Below are positions 12,639 to 24,565 of a DNA stretch of 64,000 nucleotides, in pieces. Position 1 is the first letter of the stretch. Every line of letters begins with the position of its first letter. The stretch is from Termitomyces sp. T153. Lineage: Eukaryota; Basidiomycota; Agaricomycetes; Agaricales; Lyophyllaceae. The translations under genes and the position numbers were made by a program. The notes beneath the pieces were generated by a model. It searched no databases. It was not told the DNA's origin and saw only the letters and a program-made list of their open reading frames with translations. The DNA is taken from assembly GCA_018296165.2 (NCBI GenBank), contig JACKQL020000032.1, positions 248,001 through 312,000 of the forward strand, given 5' to 3'.

Positions 12639-15212
12639 ATGGGGAAAGCGCAAAAGAAACGCGCTATGCGACGTCATAATCCTATGAGAGTCCCAGACTC
12701 CCATCTTCCTCATGGTCTAGCGTCTGCAACCTCGACCTCATCAAAATCTGAGGTTATTTTACCAATCCTACAAAAGGTAATTCCTATCCCACTCGAATGC
12801 CTTGACGTATTCTTATAGGATGTTTAGATGGAAAGTTCAGATGCAGCAGAGCGCAAATGGGCGTGCGTCGCTGTCTCGAACTTGATTCAAAACGATCCCT
12901 CGACGCGGCGATTGTTACAGGGGAAGAATGTCGTGGGTGCATTGATTACAAGACTAACGGACGCCGAGGAAGAAGTCATTGTGGAAGCTGCTGGATCTCT
13001 AAGGTATGTGTGCTCTATGCAAATCCTTCTACACTCCCTCTCATGATGAGATTTATCCAGAAATCTATGTATTGACGGCGGATATGACATCTGTGCTGAG
13101 ATGTATAATAAAAATGTACTTGTTCCATGGAAAAGTTTTATTCCCAAGGTATATCGACTCTCGGAGTTTGTGGGGAAGGATTTTACTGATTGTTGTTGGA
13201 GTAGATCTCTAATACCCTGACCCAATACCTTGAAGGGTCAACCACAACACCTGAGAACGCTCGGAATTTGGTGTACGACTTCGCAGATAATGTCATCACG
13301 GTCTTGTGGTGTCTCTCGTGAGTAGCATGCGACTCGTCTAAGTTTGAATTCTTATCAGCGTAGCGAGACGTCGAACAAAGCTCTCGAAGCCATCAACAAC
13401 ATACGCCTCGTACCATTTCTTATGTCTTTCCTTGGTGCACGAGACAAGCTTCCGCTTGCACCAGTGACAGCTGCTGGTGCGTTTATCGACCTCCACACCA
13501 AGTGTGCAGATTTCTAAGAGTCTCTCAGCGCACTGCCTCTATGTCCTTACAGATGACAACGCGCCTGCTATATCTGATCTACGAGCTGATGCCGGATACC
13601 TTTCATGTCTGCTTGATATTACTCGATCAACCGAAGCACCCAATAACAACGCTAAGGATCTATCGGACCCCCGCTCTACCACCCTGAAAGTTCTTTGCTC
13701 AGGTAGAACTGCTTATTTATCTTGTGGCGTATGGTGTGACTCGAATTCATTGTGTGATATAGGTATACTGCGAAATGTCTCGCCTCTCCCCCCTCCCGCA
13801 GCCGCATCGTTTGTTGACATCGATAATGATGTTGTTCTTCCCCTCCTTCAGCCCGTGATCTCTTCTGTACCGTTATCTGACGCCTCTGCCAAGGCTCTAG
13901 AGCTCATCGCAATACAGGTTACAGTTCTAGTAATGATATTGGATCAACGTATTGATGTCATTTTTTCCCCAGAACTCTGAACCTCAAATTGAAAAACTAT
14001 CTCTCAAACATACCCCAGGCTCCGACCACAAATCTAAAGAAGAGGTAGAATTAGCGCGTTTAGAAACAACGCTGCGGACCGTTCAATTGGCCTTGGAAAT
14101 TTTGACCGGGGTGTGCGCAAGGCTTCCAGATCCTAAAATCCAGGTACCCGAAAAGGAGGATGAAGGTCATAGCGACGACGAGGAAGGTAAGTCATAGATT
14201 ACATAGATTACCTATTTCTACACGAAATTTTTTATCTCAATTACACATTTAGATTTAGCAACGGATATTGGGGACGAGCGTATGGAAGAAGATCCTCCAG
14301 CAAACTCCGCCTCTGCATCGTTCCTGCCAACCTTGGTAGCCCCACTAGTTGCCCTCATACAGCCAACATCCCTATCTTTCCCCCCGTTGGCAGCACCATC
14401 ATCACATCCTCCAACGACATCTGTTCTCAGTGCCATCCACATATGTGCCTTAGAATGCCTGAACAACATTTTCCTGTCTCTTACTACTGGTCGTAATGTT
14501 AGCCTATCTACCGATGTTGATGCTGGTCGCAGAGTTTGGGATGGGGTGTGGTCTGCTCTCGCGGTTGTTGGAACAGAGACGGGTTTAGGCCAGGAAAGAA
14601 GAAAGGAGATGTGGCATGTCGCTGTCGGCGTGCTTTGGGGAATTGGAAACGTGTGGAAGGGCTCATTGGTGAGTTGATTTGACTTATCAATGCTCTGTTC
14701 CTTGACAACATTTGGGAAGATCCCTAACGAAGAACAAGTTCAAATTCTGATTCAATTATGTAACACCACATCGGAAGAATGGATACGAGTACGATGCATT
14801 GGGACCCTTGAATGCCTAGCTCAGCACCCTCAGTCCATTGATGGAAATAAGGTGAGTAATACGCGGACATCTCTTATCCCCTTGTGTTGATGTCAATGTT
14901 CAGCTGATCTCCCAATACCTGCTTTCACTCCTTCCGTCTGATGGAAAACCATCACCTGTTGGAACTGAGCCGCTCATTCAAGCTACCTCGGCATTGATTG
15001 ACATCTACTCAGATGAAGAAATGCCTTACGATATCAACTTCAGGGAAGGAGGTTACCTCGTCAAGCTTATATCCAGTATTGAAAGTGTCAGGAAGGCCGT
15101 CAGGGGCATCGATAAGCGAAAAGAGGGCGGTAAGGAGCTGAGATCGAGAGCAGAAGAGGTTCGAGACAATCTAGCAGCTTTCATACAGTATCGGAAGGAT
15201 CTCAGAGTATAG
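12639..15212 (+). CDS. SYO1: SYO1/symportin-like ARM/HEAT-repeat ribosomal-protein import adaptor
   Basis: Eleven exons join in frame: 12639-12776, 12828-13003, 13061-13148, 13205-13317, 13364-13476, 13529-13702, 13763-13917, 13973-14186, 14253-14668, 14720-14851 and 14904-15212, giving 675 residues. The N-terminus is short and basic (MGKAQKKRAMRRHNPMRVP), as in Syo1, where it carries the importin-binding signal. Helical ARM/HEAT repeats follow (ERKWACVAVSNLIQND; EEVIVEAAGSLRNLCIDGG). An acidic linker (EKEDEGHSDDEE, about residues 385-400) interrupts the repeats, matching the acidic loop of Syo1. The C-terminal part again reads as helical repeats (WIRVRCIGTLECLAQHP). Syo1 chaperones Rpl5 and Rpl11 together into the nucleus with Kap104. 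The call rests on N-terminal motif, repeat order, acidic insert and length; a general ARM-repeat protein is the alternative. Confidence 0.82.
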
Positions 15213-16945
15213 AACCCCTGGCTCGAGTTTTACATGCCATTTTCATGTGCTCTCATTCTTGTTTAGCATATTTATTTTGATTCCCAAAACCTTGTTTGCA
15301 AAAATATCGTACACGAGAATCGCAATCAGCATGGCGCAGTTTGGTGCCGTCCGTTGTCGAAAACCCCTTGCACTTAACTCCGGTTGACGGTCTAGGCAGT
15401 TCTAGGCCACTGACTTCTACACTCTCTTCATTCAGATCTCAACGGTCATTTTGGCTTGAAGCTGCTCAATCCGACTCGTCGCGATTTTCAACTGGGGATC
15501 CATGTATGATTATCACAAAGACTATTCTGTTTACCTCGGACTCGGATGCTGTAACTCCTGCCTGTCTTTTGTTGGTCAAATAACTGGATCATCTACGCTT
15601 CTGATCGTCTACAGGTTGTAATTTCTTGAGAGAATACCTATATCAAGAAACTTAGATTACTCGAAAAACTTGTGACTCATGTCATGGGGAATTCAAGGCC
15701 GGTGAAATCGTCGATTCAAAGCGATTGATTCGGTGGTGTCTTCGATGTGCTGATACGAATCAACTTTGAAAGGTATAGTTGCAGTTTTCTGCTCCCAAAC
15801 CTGTCAGAACAAATTCCTTTAGCATTGCCGTTAACAAGCCGCCTTTACATCATGCGGCAAGGGCACGGATCAGAGGTTTGACGCTCCGCAACCAGAACTG
15901 AATCTGATTCAAAGTATTGGAGATTTAGCTCAGGGGTGAGTCGGGCATAGCTAGAGCATAGAGAGTTAGGCAATGCCTATTAAATCTCCGCTTCGTGAAT
16001 TCAATTGATTTCTCCAAGTTTACTGTTGGGTGATCCAGATATGAAACGAGATTCCGGATAACTTCGGCTTCCATTCAATATCCTACAGATCCATTAGAAA
16101 ATGACAAACTTACATTTCTAGTATACATAGTATGAGTGTGCTAAGTTTTGCATTTTTTCTCATTTGAGGAAGGATGCCAGAGACTTCCCAATGGAAGGGC
16201 CGTTTTGAACGTGAAATGAGACGTGACAGGTCCGTGATCCTGCCAAACTTTAGGACCCTGCGTGACGGTTTACGAAACAGTCCAAGGGGAAGATGCCTAG
16301 CTGAGTTTGAATATTTGTCCTTCTGTCGTTCGAAGCTTGCCTTCTCCCTCTTACCTCTTATATGCGTAATATATGTTCAAATCAAGCTATATCAGAAGAT
16401 ATCATGTACTTCTACTTACATGATAACTTTGGGAAAAATCAGACCTATATTACGCTGACAATATACACAGATGAAAGTGGAATGAAATAGCAAAATTCGA
16501 TCATCCTCGCAAGCTTCATTTTTACTACTTTTTTGGCTTCACATACATGGGATCTGAGTTGAGGGGTCTATGTATGATATTTCTGGCATTGCTCAAAATA
16601 ATTTACGAAAGAATTGGAGGAGAATCACAACAAGTAGAAGCCCTTTACCTGGGCTGCGCTGTTTCATATCTAGGTCACGTTTTATATATGGGTCACCGAC
16701 AGTGTCCCTTGGAGCAAACTTAGGGATCGACTGTTTTGCAGAGATTCCTTGAACTCCAAGTAAGTGAGAATTCCTCGATGGATCGAGCTCAGAACTCGCA
16801 AGGCAAGAACAGTATACAAATACACATTGTTCCAACATATTTCTACGGCGCATGTATCTCGAGAAGCTAGTTCAGTAGGTTTAATCTTCACGGACAACAC
16901 TGTCATGCTAAATTGGCCTTGTCGAAAGATGTACAACCATGAGAA
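15213..16945. other. Long intergenic region without a supported gene
   Basis: About 1.7 kb between the convergent ends of the SYO1-like gene (plus) and the dehydrogenase gene (minus). CpG is present, unlike in the repeat region. Open frames here are at most about 95 codons (for example near 15296-15583 and 16174-16458); they have no family resemblance and no consistent exon continuation. No RNA gene or repeat was recognised. Confidence 0.4.
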
Positions 16946-18461
16946 TTATAAAGCACATACTTTTCGGCTATCCAGTCCGTCAAGGCCGGCTGCAACTCGC
17001 GTACCCGCAACGATTCCACTCCAATCTAATGTTTCATAAACAGCCTTTCCTTCTTGTTTCATGCTTTGATGAATCGCACGAGCAGTCAGAAGGTGCTGAT
17101 GAGCAACATCGATGACCGGCATTGGGGAATTGAAATCAGCCGTCAAGCGTCGGATGTGGCTGATAGAATAGTCAAAATGCAGACAGCTTTTTTGATAAAA
17201 TGACGAACGATGCATCCTTGATACCACCATCGATCGCAAATCCTACGGAACCATCGAACTTATCGTGCGCGATCTTATCAGAATATGCAATGGTACTTCA
17301 ATGACAGAAGTCAATGAACGTCGCTGTACGTTGCTGCATACACTAACCCAGGAGCTGGTAGCATGTCTGGTTTCCATGGATTTGAGTATCGATGGTAATC
17401 GTGCGAACAAAACTGTCAGCTTGCTCACCCTGCACAAAGTTGTGCACATTCTCTGCATCGATCCCTGACTTCTCCGCAAGAGTGTATGCTTCGGCAAGTA
17501 CCTCCAGAGTCCCAAGGATCATAGAGTTTCCGATAAGCTTGAATGTAGGCGCTAGAAGGGAACGGCGCTGAGTGCAACAGCGATTCGCATATGTTACCGT
17601 GGCAAACCCTTTTCGAGATTTTCTCCTAGATCAACCACCTTACGGCCGATCCCAGGCACAAAGAGGTATGCGATCTCCTTTTTGGAACGATAATCGCCAC
17701 TCATGACAATGACAAGTTGACCCTTCGCCGCCATAGCGGGCGCCCCAAAGACTGGACACGTAATTAAGTGCGCGTGGGGAATGGCGGAAATAAGCACATC
17801 AAGTTCTCCTAAGAGAGCATATGTCGTGAAGTAGATTGTATGTCTGGCCACATGGAGATTCACCTGCTAAAGTTGGGTATATCTGAGACAGAAACGGTGA
17901 CAGGTTAACATGACGAGTGGCTGGTGACAGAATTAGTGATCGTACGGTACTCGTTTCAACGAAAATTCTGTGTCTTTTGGTCGATGGCTCCGCCTACCCA
18001 AGCAAAAGATCGAAATTATAAGCCACTGAAAAAGTGGAACATACTTTTAATGCTTCAGCGAACTTTTCGTAGACGGATTTGACAACGGCATCGTTAGCAA
18101 GATTAGTGATGATGACATCACATTCCGAGGCGACTTGGGCAAGGTCCTGCGCGATACGAATCTTATCCTGCCCTAATTTGGCAAGAAGTTTCTCAGCTTT
18201 GTCGTTAGACCTGTTCCAGACAAGCACGGGAGGGTAACCGTTTGGCGACGAGTGTTGATTGGCAAGATTGGCTACCATAAGAGATCCCATGGCACCGAGG
18301 CCGACGAATCCGACCTGTTTGGGAGCGTGAGAGCTAGGAGTTCCTGGCCTAGAATATGGAATGGTAGTGTGGCTGAGCGCAGAGTGCAAGAGTGTGGCCA
18401 TGCTTGAAGCTTGAGGGATCGATGATATGTTCACTATGTTCACGCTTCTCTGTGTTTCCAA
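16946..18461 (-). CDS. NAD(P)-dependent beta-hydroxyacid dehydrogenase (6PGDH / 3-HIBADH-like)
   Basis: Eight exons join in frame: 18461-18045, 17993-17946, 17882-17864, 17808-17608, 17551-17429, 17366-17348, 17295-17209 and 17159-16946, giving 375 residues. The Rossmann motif is VGFVGLGAMGSLM; it is followed by the VWNRS strand end that contacts the cofactor. The substrate-side signature is CPVFGAPAMAAKGQLVIVMSG, the catalytic-lysine helix is FKLIGNSM, and the C-terminal helix block is GFAIDGGIKDAS then HIRRLTADFNSPMPVIDVAHQ. The family oxidises 3-hydroxy acids or reduces related carbonyls; the exact substrate cannot be told. An in-frame Met 20 codons downstream (18401) is an alternative start. 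After codon SRK a GTATGT donor allows another last exon ending ANLA instead of VCAL. It is divergent from the kinase gene. Confidence 0.87.
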
Positions 18462-18560
18462 ATCGGGATCGCCTTTCGATCGTAACTACAGTCACGTGCC
18501 AGTGTGATAGTTGTCCTCTCAATATCAGCGCTTGCTCTGAAGCTACGTGGTGGACGTCAA
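18462..18560. promoter_or_regulatory. Compact divergent promoter between dehydrogenase and kinase genes
   Basis: Only about 100 bp (160 bp if the dehydrogenase starts at its second Met) separate the proposed start codons of the minus-strand dehydrogenase and the plus-strand kinase. Transcription start sites of both genes must therefore lie in or very near this stretch, or the 5' leaders overlap. No TATA box is visible. The kinase could have an upstream non-coding or coding exon, which would change this picture. Confidence 0.35.
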
Positions 18561-21500
18561 ATGCAGCAGGCACACAATGCCTACGTGCAGAACAAGGGAA
18601 CTCTTGCTCCTGGCCAATCCATTCTAGTTAACAAATTCACTGTACAGGTTGAACGATATCTATCCCAAGGTAAGTTCCATGTGCCCAGGAGGCTTGTGAC
18701 CACTCATCGATTCGTTCGAAAGGCGGATTTGCACATGTGTATCTTGTAAGAACACCGACGCCTGTATATAACACTACGCATCATGTCTTGAAGCGGATCG
18801 CGGTCGCTAATGAAGGCATGCTAGCAGAAGTGAAGAAAGAGGTTGACGTTATGGTGAGCATCTAATGAATTGTGTGCGATGTCGTTTATGCTCTTTCTCA
18901 GAGACTGCTCAAAGGCCATCCAAACATTGTCCATCTTATCGATGCAGCATGGCACAAGATGGAGAGCGGGATGTACGAGGTCTTCATTCTCATGGAGTAC
19001 TGTCCTGGCGAGTTCTTTCTCGGACACTCCTATTCATCATCTGAACCTGTATAGGTGGTGGAATCATTGACATGATGAATCGTCGTCTCCGAGAGCGCCT
19101 TACAGAAGCAGAGATTTTACAGATCTTTGTGGACGTTTGCGAAGGAGTTGCTTGTATGCATAACGTTCGTCCTCCTCTTCTACACCGAGATTTGAAAGTG
19201 GAAAATATTCTGCAATCTTCTCCCACATCCTACAAGCTGTGTGATTTTGGATCTGCAACAACCGTCTCTCGGCCTCCCGCAACGACTCAGGAAATTCGGA
19301 CGCTAGAATCTGATTTGAATCGATATACAACTCTCCAATATCGGGCGCCAGAAATGATAGATGTTTATTCACGAAGACCGATTGACGAAAAAAGCGACGT
19401 ATGGGCACTTGGCGTTTTGTTATACAAGCTATGCTATTACACGACTCCGTTCGAGGAGCATGGTCAACTTGCTATTTTGAACGTTCAATATAAAATTCCT
19501 CCATATCCTGTCTACTCACCTCAGATGAATCAACTCATTGGTATGGCCAAAAAAAACTATGTCGCGTGTCAATACTCATTGTTCTCAGCATCAATGCTTC
19601 AGGAGCATGGAGTAAGGCGGCCCAGTGTTTTTGAGATTCTTGACCACGTTCATCGATTACGCGGGACGAAATCTCGCTTCAAATACTCAATACCTGCTCA
19701 GAACCCCCTTCCTCTACGCCAGCAAACTACGTTCAATGTATCTCCTTCATCTATTGTACGTCGGGAACTGAGTGTTCCTCGACCGAACAGGGTCGAAATG
19801 TCGGTATCTCCTAGCAGACAGGGTGTACAGGTTCGTGAAAAGGTTATGGAAGACATTGTACCATTGCGTCGAGGAGACCAAGTACCTTCAAAGACTCCTG
19901 AGACTTCCCCCTCCACACCGAATCTTCAGCCAGCCGTAGAACCACAATTTCTACGACGCGGCCGACCACCCATCAGGGATTCTACGCGAACAGAATTGAA
20001 GCCTGGTAGTCTCAAGACTTTCGGGCCCGGTAAGGATCACCCAATTGGCGGGTTTGTTACTGGAGCAGACTCGTGGGCTACATCAATCCCTCTTTTTGGT
20101 AACGGTGCTCCAACTGATGCTTGGTACATTGGAGGTGACAAACCACGGTTGGATAATGCTCAGGAAATGAACATCGGATTTGGAGATGATTTCGCGGCAA
20201 AAATTGGGGATAAAGTTGTTACAGATAAACTACCATCACAGACACACCTCAATACGAAGAAGCTTTCGCCTTCCTCACCGACGCGTTTCCAGCAGCCGCT
20301 CGGTATCAACAAGCGGACATCGCCAGAAAAAGATGCTTTCGATGGATTAGGACTTCTGTCAGCTGAGAAGCCCGAACCGACACTAGCTGAGGCTCGAAAA
20401 TTAAGGACAGGACTAGCTATCATGCACAACAATGGTTTCCGGACCAATCCCGATCGGCCTCTGGGCATGCACAGACCCACGCCCTCACCTCGACTACCGT
20501 TATCGTCACCCCTACAGTTGTATCCCCCATCGACTGCTTCTTTGACACCTAATATATCCAAAGCTCTCTCCCCCTCTCCCAAACTGTCGCCGCACCCTGC
20601 ACCTGATAAAGGGATTTTCCTCCAGTCTGATGGAACTCCTGCCGAAAGTCGTTTTCCTTCACTAGAAGAACTCGATTCTGGGTTCTCGGTACCTATACCA
20701 TCCCAACTACATCCGACGCAGGACGGACTTGTTTCCTTAACCAGGCGCAACGGCATTTTGGGGCGACCTGGTGTAAACGACGTGGGTTTTCTGAACCTTG
20801 ACTCGCGTCTTCGTGATTACCACGCACGAGAAGCTACTAGATCCGCACAGGTGACAGGCGCTGCTACCAAAGATACTCAAGGTTCCGACAGCACCAACCT
20901 ACCTCGTAGCAAGACACCTGTTGACTCGCGCCGAGAGGAAATCAAGCCGATCAGTGGTTCGCGGAGTCGAGACGAGAACGACAACGGATCACGATCAGAC
21001 TTGGCGTCAAAACATGCAAGGCCTGCGTTAATTGATGATGTTAACCATCGACTAAATACAACTAATCTGTTGCAGGATGCCGATCCATCTTCCAAAGTTC
21101 ACACTTCGAGTCCTCGTTTACCTACACGTATGAAGCCTATAGATTGGCTCACTGGAGATGACGATGGTCATACTCTCGGTGTCCCTTCCAGTTCCCATCT
21201 CGTGCCTCCGGCCCCAGACGGGACACCTGTACTAAGAGATTCTCCCAGCAAACGAGCTTCACTGATCCTAAATAATGAAATAATTGTTCAATCCGCCGCC
21301 GTTGCAGAGCATGACCATATAGAACGACCGCCTTTGCTCACCACTCAGATATCATCCAAGTTTACTCGTTCATTTCCACCGATTGACGGTTTCGATAAGC
21401 TTGCCAAAGAGCCTCAAGCGAGGCCCAACCTTGCTATGAAACCCACTCCAAGTACGTCGCAAGACAGCTCAGGTTCTAGTGGGGACGAAGGACCAGAGGA

Positions 21501-22632
21501 TGCTGTCGGCATCATACGGCCAGTCAGGAAAACTCAAACAGAGAGAAGGGGCCACAAAGGGAGGCAAAACTCAGTCCATGATTTGGTCGATCTGTATGGC
21601 GGTGGCCTTTCCCAGAAAGATAAGGAGCGAGAAACGCCTACTGCTCGACCATTGAATCTTGATCCAGGTTCCAATACGCAAAGTCAGAAACATCACTCAA
21701 TAGCGCCGCCTAAGCCTACAAAACCTCAATCTAGTTCATTATCTGCTGTATCAAATACATCGCTCCCTTCCCATAGCACAAGCACTGCCGTTTCTGGTCG
21801 GTCTCCAAGTAACGAACAGCGTACGACTTCGACATCTGGCCCTTCGTCATCGCCTTCCCGTCCTCGACCTCAATCTATGTTCATTTTCCCGTCAAAATCA
21901 GTGGATTCTTTTCCTCTGTCTTCTAGTCAACCTCTTCCTTCACCAGAACTTGCGCCTCCCGAGGATATCAAACATCGTGATGTTCGACGCACATCTATAT
22001 CCGACATTGTGCAACATTATGAAGACATCAGTGGGGCAATCAAGCTGACGGGACCAGTCAATACAACGTCACCCACGGCCGCAGTGGTCAAGGTACCACT
22101 GGCAGGACTTGCTGAAAACGATGTTCTTCCTCCAAAACCTCCTCTCAAATCGGAAAAGGAGAGAGCGAAATCCTCTGTGTCACTGCCCGTGGGTGACTAC
22201 GTGTCAAGCCGACGTCCCAAGAGTCCTACCGAGTCCAACATCCTGCCTACAGTTCCGATTACTAGCCGTCCGATTCCCATCCGTCACCCTACAGAGTCCA
22301 ATCTTGCTTCTGCTACTCCGGTGCATGGCCGACCCGTTGCCATTCGTCATAATACCCTCAACAAAGGTTCGGATGTTATACCCCCTTCGACACCTCTCAA
22401 TTCGGAGGCTGTTCGAGTGACCAAGTTTCCCACATCCTCGACCACTGATGGTTCCTTGTCTCATGCGGAGCGTTTCTCTTCATCTTCACCGGAGCGACCA
22501 TATCAGGGTGTCAGCAAGCTCATCGATCAATGGCAGAAGAAGACGGCCGAGGCAGAATCCTCAAGGACTGTGAGAGGGCGAGGTACCTTCACAGCTAAGC
22601 AGTCCAAAATTGTGCCAGATTCTTCAGTTTAA
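18561..22632 (+). CDS. Ark/Prk (NAK-family) serine/threonine protein kinase
   Basis: Five exons (18561-18669, 18723-18853, 18902-19007, 19055-19540, 19589-22632) give 1291 residues. The N-terminal kinase domain begins at about residue 20 (FTVQVERYLSQGGFAHVYLV), with the ATP-anchoring lysine in HVLKRI (Lys60), the catalytic loop HRDLKVENIL (159-168), DFGS at 179-182 and APE at 213-215. QGGFAHVYLV and GGGIIDMMN are typical of the Ark1/Prk1/AAK1 group, which phosphorylates endocytic coat and actin-patch proteins at the cell cortex. The rest, about 950 residues, is Ser/Pro/Thr-rich with many P-x-x-P stretches (for example PPKPTKP) and probably disordered. The intron at 19008-19054 uses a GC donor. 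The intron at 19541-19588 is 48 nt, open and in frame. Start chosen at the first ATG before the conserved N-terminus. Confidence 0.93.
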
Positions 22633-23193
22633 ATTTGTACTTTGATACCTACTCATCTGTCATCATCAATGCTAATACATTATTCATTTATCGGTTACTC
22701 TTTTTGTTTGGTTTGACATTGACTGGACTAGGATTGTAGCATGCAGTAACAGTTTGGTAGAATTCTGACATACAGTAGGTCAAAAAACTGTCCTATTTCT
22801 GAATACCAGGTTATATAATGAAGACCATTCCCAGTGACAATAGGCTTCTCTGCATCTACGATGCATTTCCCCAAGCTGATGTCCGGTCGACTGTACGTTT
22901 GTCAATCTAGGAAGCCTTGGAGTCGTCACTTAATGGATGAAACCACAATCTACATTCATCTGGGGCTCTTAAACCTGTCCAGTGACTCCAGTCCCAAGAT
23001 ATAACAACATGTAGCACATAATCTAGCCTCCATGCCAACGAAATGCCACCAAGCTGGAGAGATGGGATTAAAACCTGGAGAGATGGAATTAAAACCTTAG
23101 GGTAGTTGGCAAGGCATTAATCATGTAATGGCACAAATCAAAGCAAGACATAGATTATGATATAATCTAAACGGTGTAAAGTTCAACATCCCG
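22633..23193. other. Intergenic region, partly duplicated at 25.3-25.6 kb
   Basis: This holds the 3' sides of the convergent kinase and phosphotransferase genes. No gene is seen. The part from about 22,830 onwards matches, in inverted orientation, the sequence at 25,270-25,620. A short local repeat (ctggagagatgg..ttaaaacct, twice near 23,060-23,100) is also visible. Confidence 0.5.
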
Positions 23194-24087
23194 TTAATCA
23201 AATCCGTCAAATGCATAATGAGCAATACCAGTACAGTTCTTCTTCAAAAAATCCAACTGCACTTCATACTGGCCAGCAATCAAAGGAATGAACTCTCCCC
23301 AACCAGCCGGCCAAAGTTTGTTGACAGACTTGGTGGCATAAGCCATCATGTTGGCATATTCAAACCACTGCGGATAAGCACCGGCACGCTCCCAATCAAT
23401 CAGCCAGACCGTGCCATCCTTGCCGATGCGGATGTTAGCCGGGCTGAGATCACCGTGAGTGAATACCAGTGGCATTGAATCGTCGAAGAATTCCTTAGAC
23501 TCGGGAATCATGGATATATCCCTGATAGATGGATTACAAAGCAAGGTGTTCAAGCGGCTTCGTCCGTTGTACCAAGCGGTCAACGCTGTGTAAGATGGAA
23601 AAGGACCTGCACCGATATCCGGAAAATGATGGCCTTCACACCTGAGAGGTTCACCTGAAGCCTGTATGGGTCCAGGAACGTCACTATTCGGGAGTTTGAC
23701 AGCACGGAGCTGCTGTACGTAGTTTTGAAGGGTACAAGCCACAGAATACTTGCGTTCGGGACTTAACGACGGCCAGATCTCGTAAAGGCCATCGCCCTCG
23801 ATGCATTCCATGAATAAGTATTGGTAGTCGTTCCGCGTGACGCATTTGCGGATTTGCGGAATAGGTATGGAGGTTTGGGATGATGCAAGTTCCATCATGA
23901 ACACTTCGTGGGGCGAAGACGTAATCTTCACGACAGTATCGGGAGTAAGCCGCCACACGTTTGCAGCATGTCCATGCCCATCAAAAAAACCCAAGCGAAT
24001 CGATTTGTAGCTTCGCATCAGTGGTATAGCCTCACTGTCCCCAACGGTATCGAAAGGAGAGGGTTTCTGTGAAGAACGGTTTGACAC
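23194..24087 (-). CDS. Aminoglycoside-phosphotransferase-fold kinase (APH family)
   Basis: Single-exon frame of 297 residues. The catalytic loop VFTHGDLSPANIRI (about residues 207-220) and the metal-binding VWLIDWERAGAYP (about 226-238) are the two APH signatures (HxDxxxxN and IDxE/D). Upstream, VWRLTPDTVVKI supplies the probable ATP lysine and YLFMECIEGDGL the hinge. Fungal proteins of this fold are small-molecule kinases of mostly unknown substrate; true antibiotic resistance is not implied. The C-terminal quarter and its 3' flank are duplicated, inverted and degraded at 25,005-25,620. This is the last gene before CpG content collapses. Confidence 0.9.
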   Translation of the reverse strand: MSNRSSQKPSPFDTVGDSEAIPLMRSYKSIRLGFFDGHGHAANVWRLTPDTVVKITSSPHEVFMMELASSQTSIPIPQIRKCVTRNDYQYLFMECIEGDGLYEIWPSLSPERKYSVACTLQNYVQQLRAVKLPNSDVPGPIQASGEPLRCEGHHFPDIGAGPFPSYTALTAWYNGRSRLNTLLCNPSIRDISMIPESKEFFDDSMPLVFTHGDLSPANIRIGKDGTVWLIDWERAGAYPQWFEYANMMAYATKSVNKLWPAGWGEFIPLIAGQYEVQLDFLKKNCTGIAHYAFDGFD

Positions 24088-24565
24088 ATGAACGGGACGA
24101 AAGGGCAGAGGAAGTATCTACGACGACTCGCATCTTTTTGTTCTTGTTGGGAGAGGACGGGAAAATAGCGGAGAGATGCGCATTGACTGGCATATCGTGG
24201 GGTGGAGGCTCTCACAGTCCAACTACTAGAAGTTGTGACAGGCCCCGGGAAGCTCCTTTATAGGTCTGTCCAAAATTTACCCCCAAAACGGGTTTCAAAT
24301 ACGCGATAAATCTGGCTTTTTTGGGCTCCAAATATGCTATTCTGGACTAAGGTTCTTTTCACGTGATTTCTGATGGCATGTGACCATATAACATGCACAA
24401 ACAATAACGACGGAATTCTCCTATGCTACCTGTCCTGCTTCCTAGCAGGAATACGTATCATCAATTTAGGAAGCTTTTTTGCTATGTCTCTGCGTGTCAA
24501 AGCTGCCCATCAAGCATTTGGACCCTCCAATGTAAATTTTGCTTTGAGCTGACCCTCTAGTATCA
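24088..24565. other. Transition from gene-rich to CpG-depleted DNA
   Basis: Upstream flank of the phosphotransferase gene. CpG dinucleotides are normal up to about 24,420 and the last ones seen are near 24,450 and 24,492. No gene is supported. A stretch at about 24,305-24,360 (gctccaaatatgctatt) resembles 24,840-24,890 (gcctgaaatatgctattttt), a short diverged repeat across the transition. Confidence 0.45.

Noticed and set aside
15296..15583. 95-codon frame after the SYO1-like gene
   Set aside because: No family resemblance, no neighbouring exon and no promoter signal; kept only as intergenic sequence.
20160..20756. 198-codon minus-strand frame
   Set aside because: Antisense to the Ser/Pro-rich tail of the kinase; its Ser/Gly/Leu composition is that expected from the opposite strand.
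23194..24087. Antibiotic-resistance gene
   Set aside because: The APH fold is common in fungi with unrelated substrates; nothing here points to a drug substrate or recent transfer.
1..24087. Secondary-metabolite or functional gene cluster
   Set aside because: The genes are unrelated housekeeping or regulatory functions with no shared pathway and no backbone synthase.
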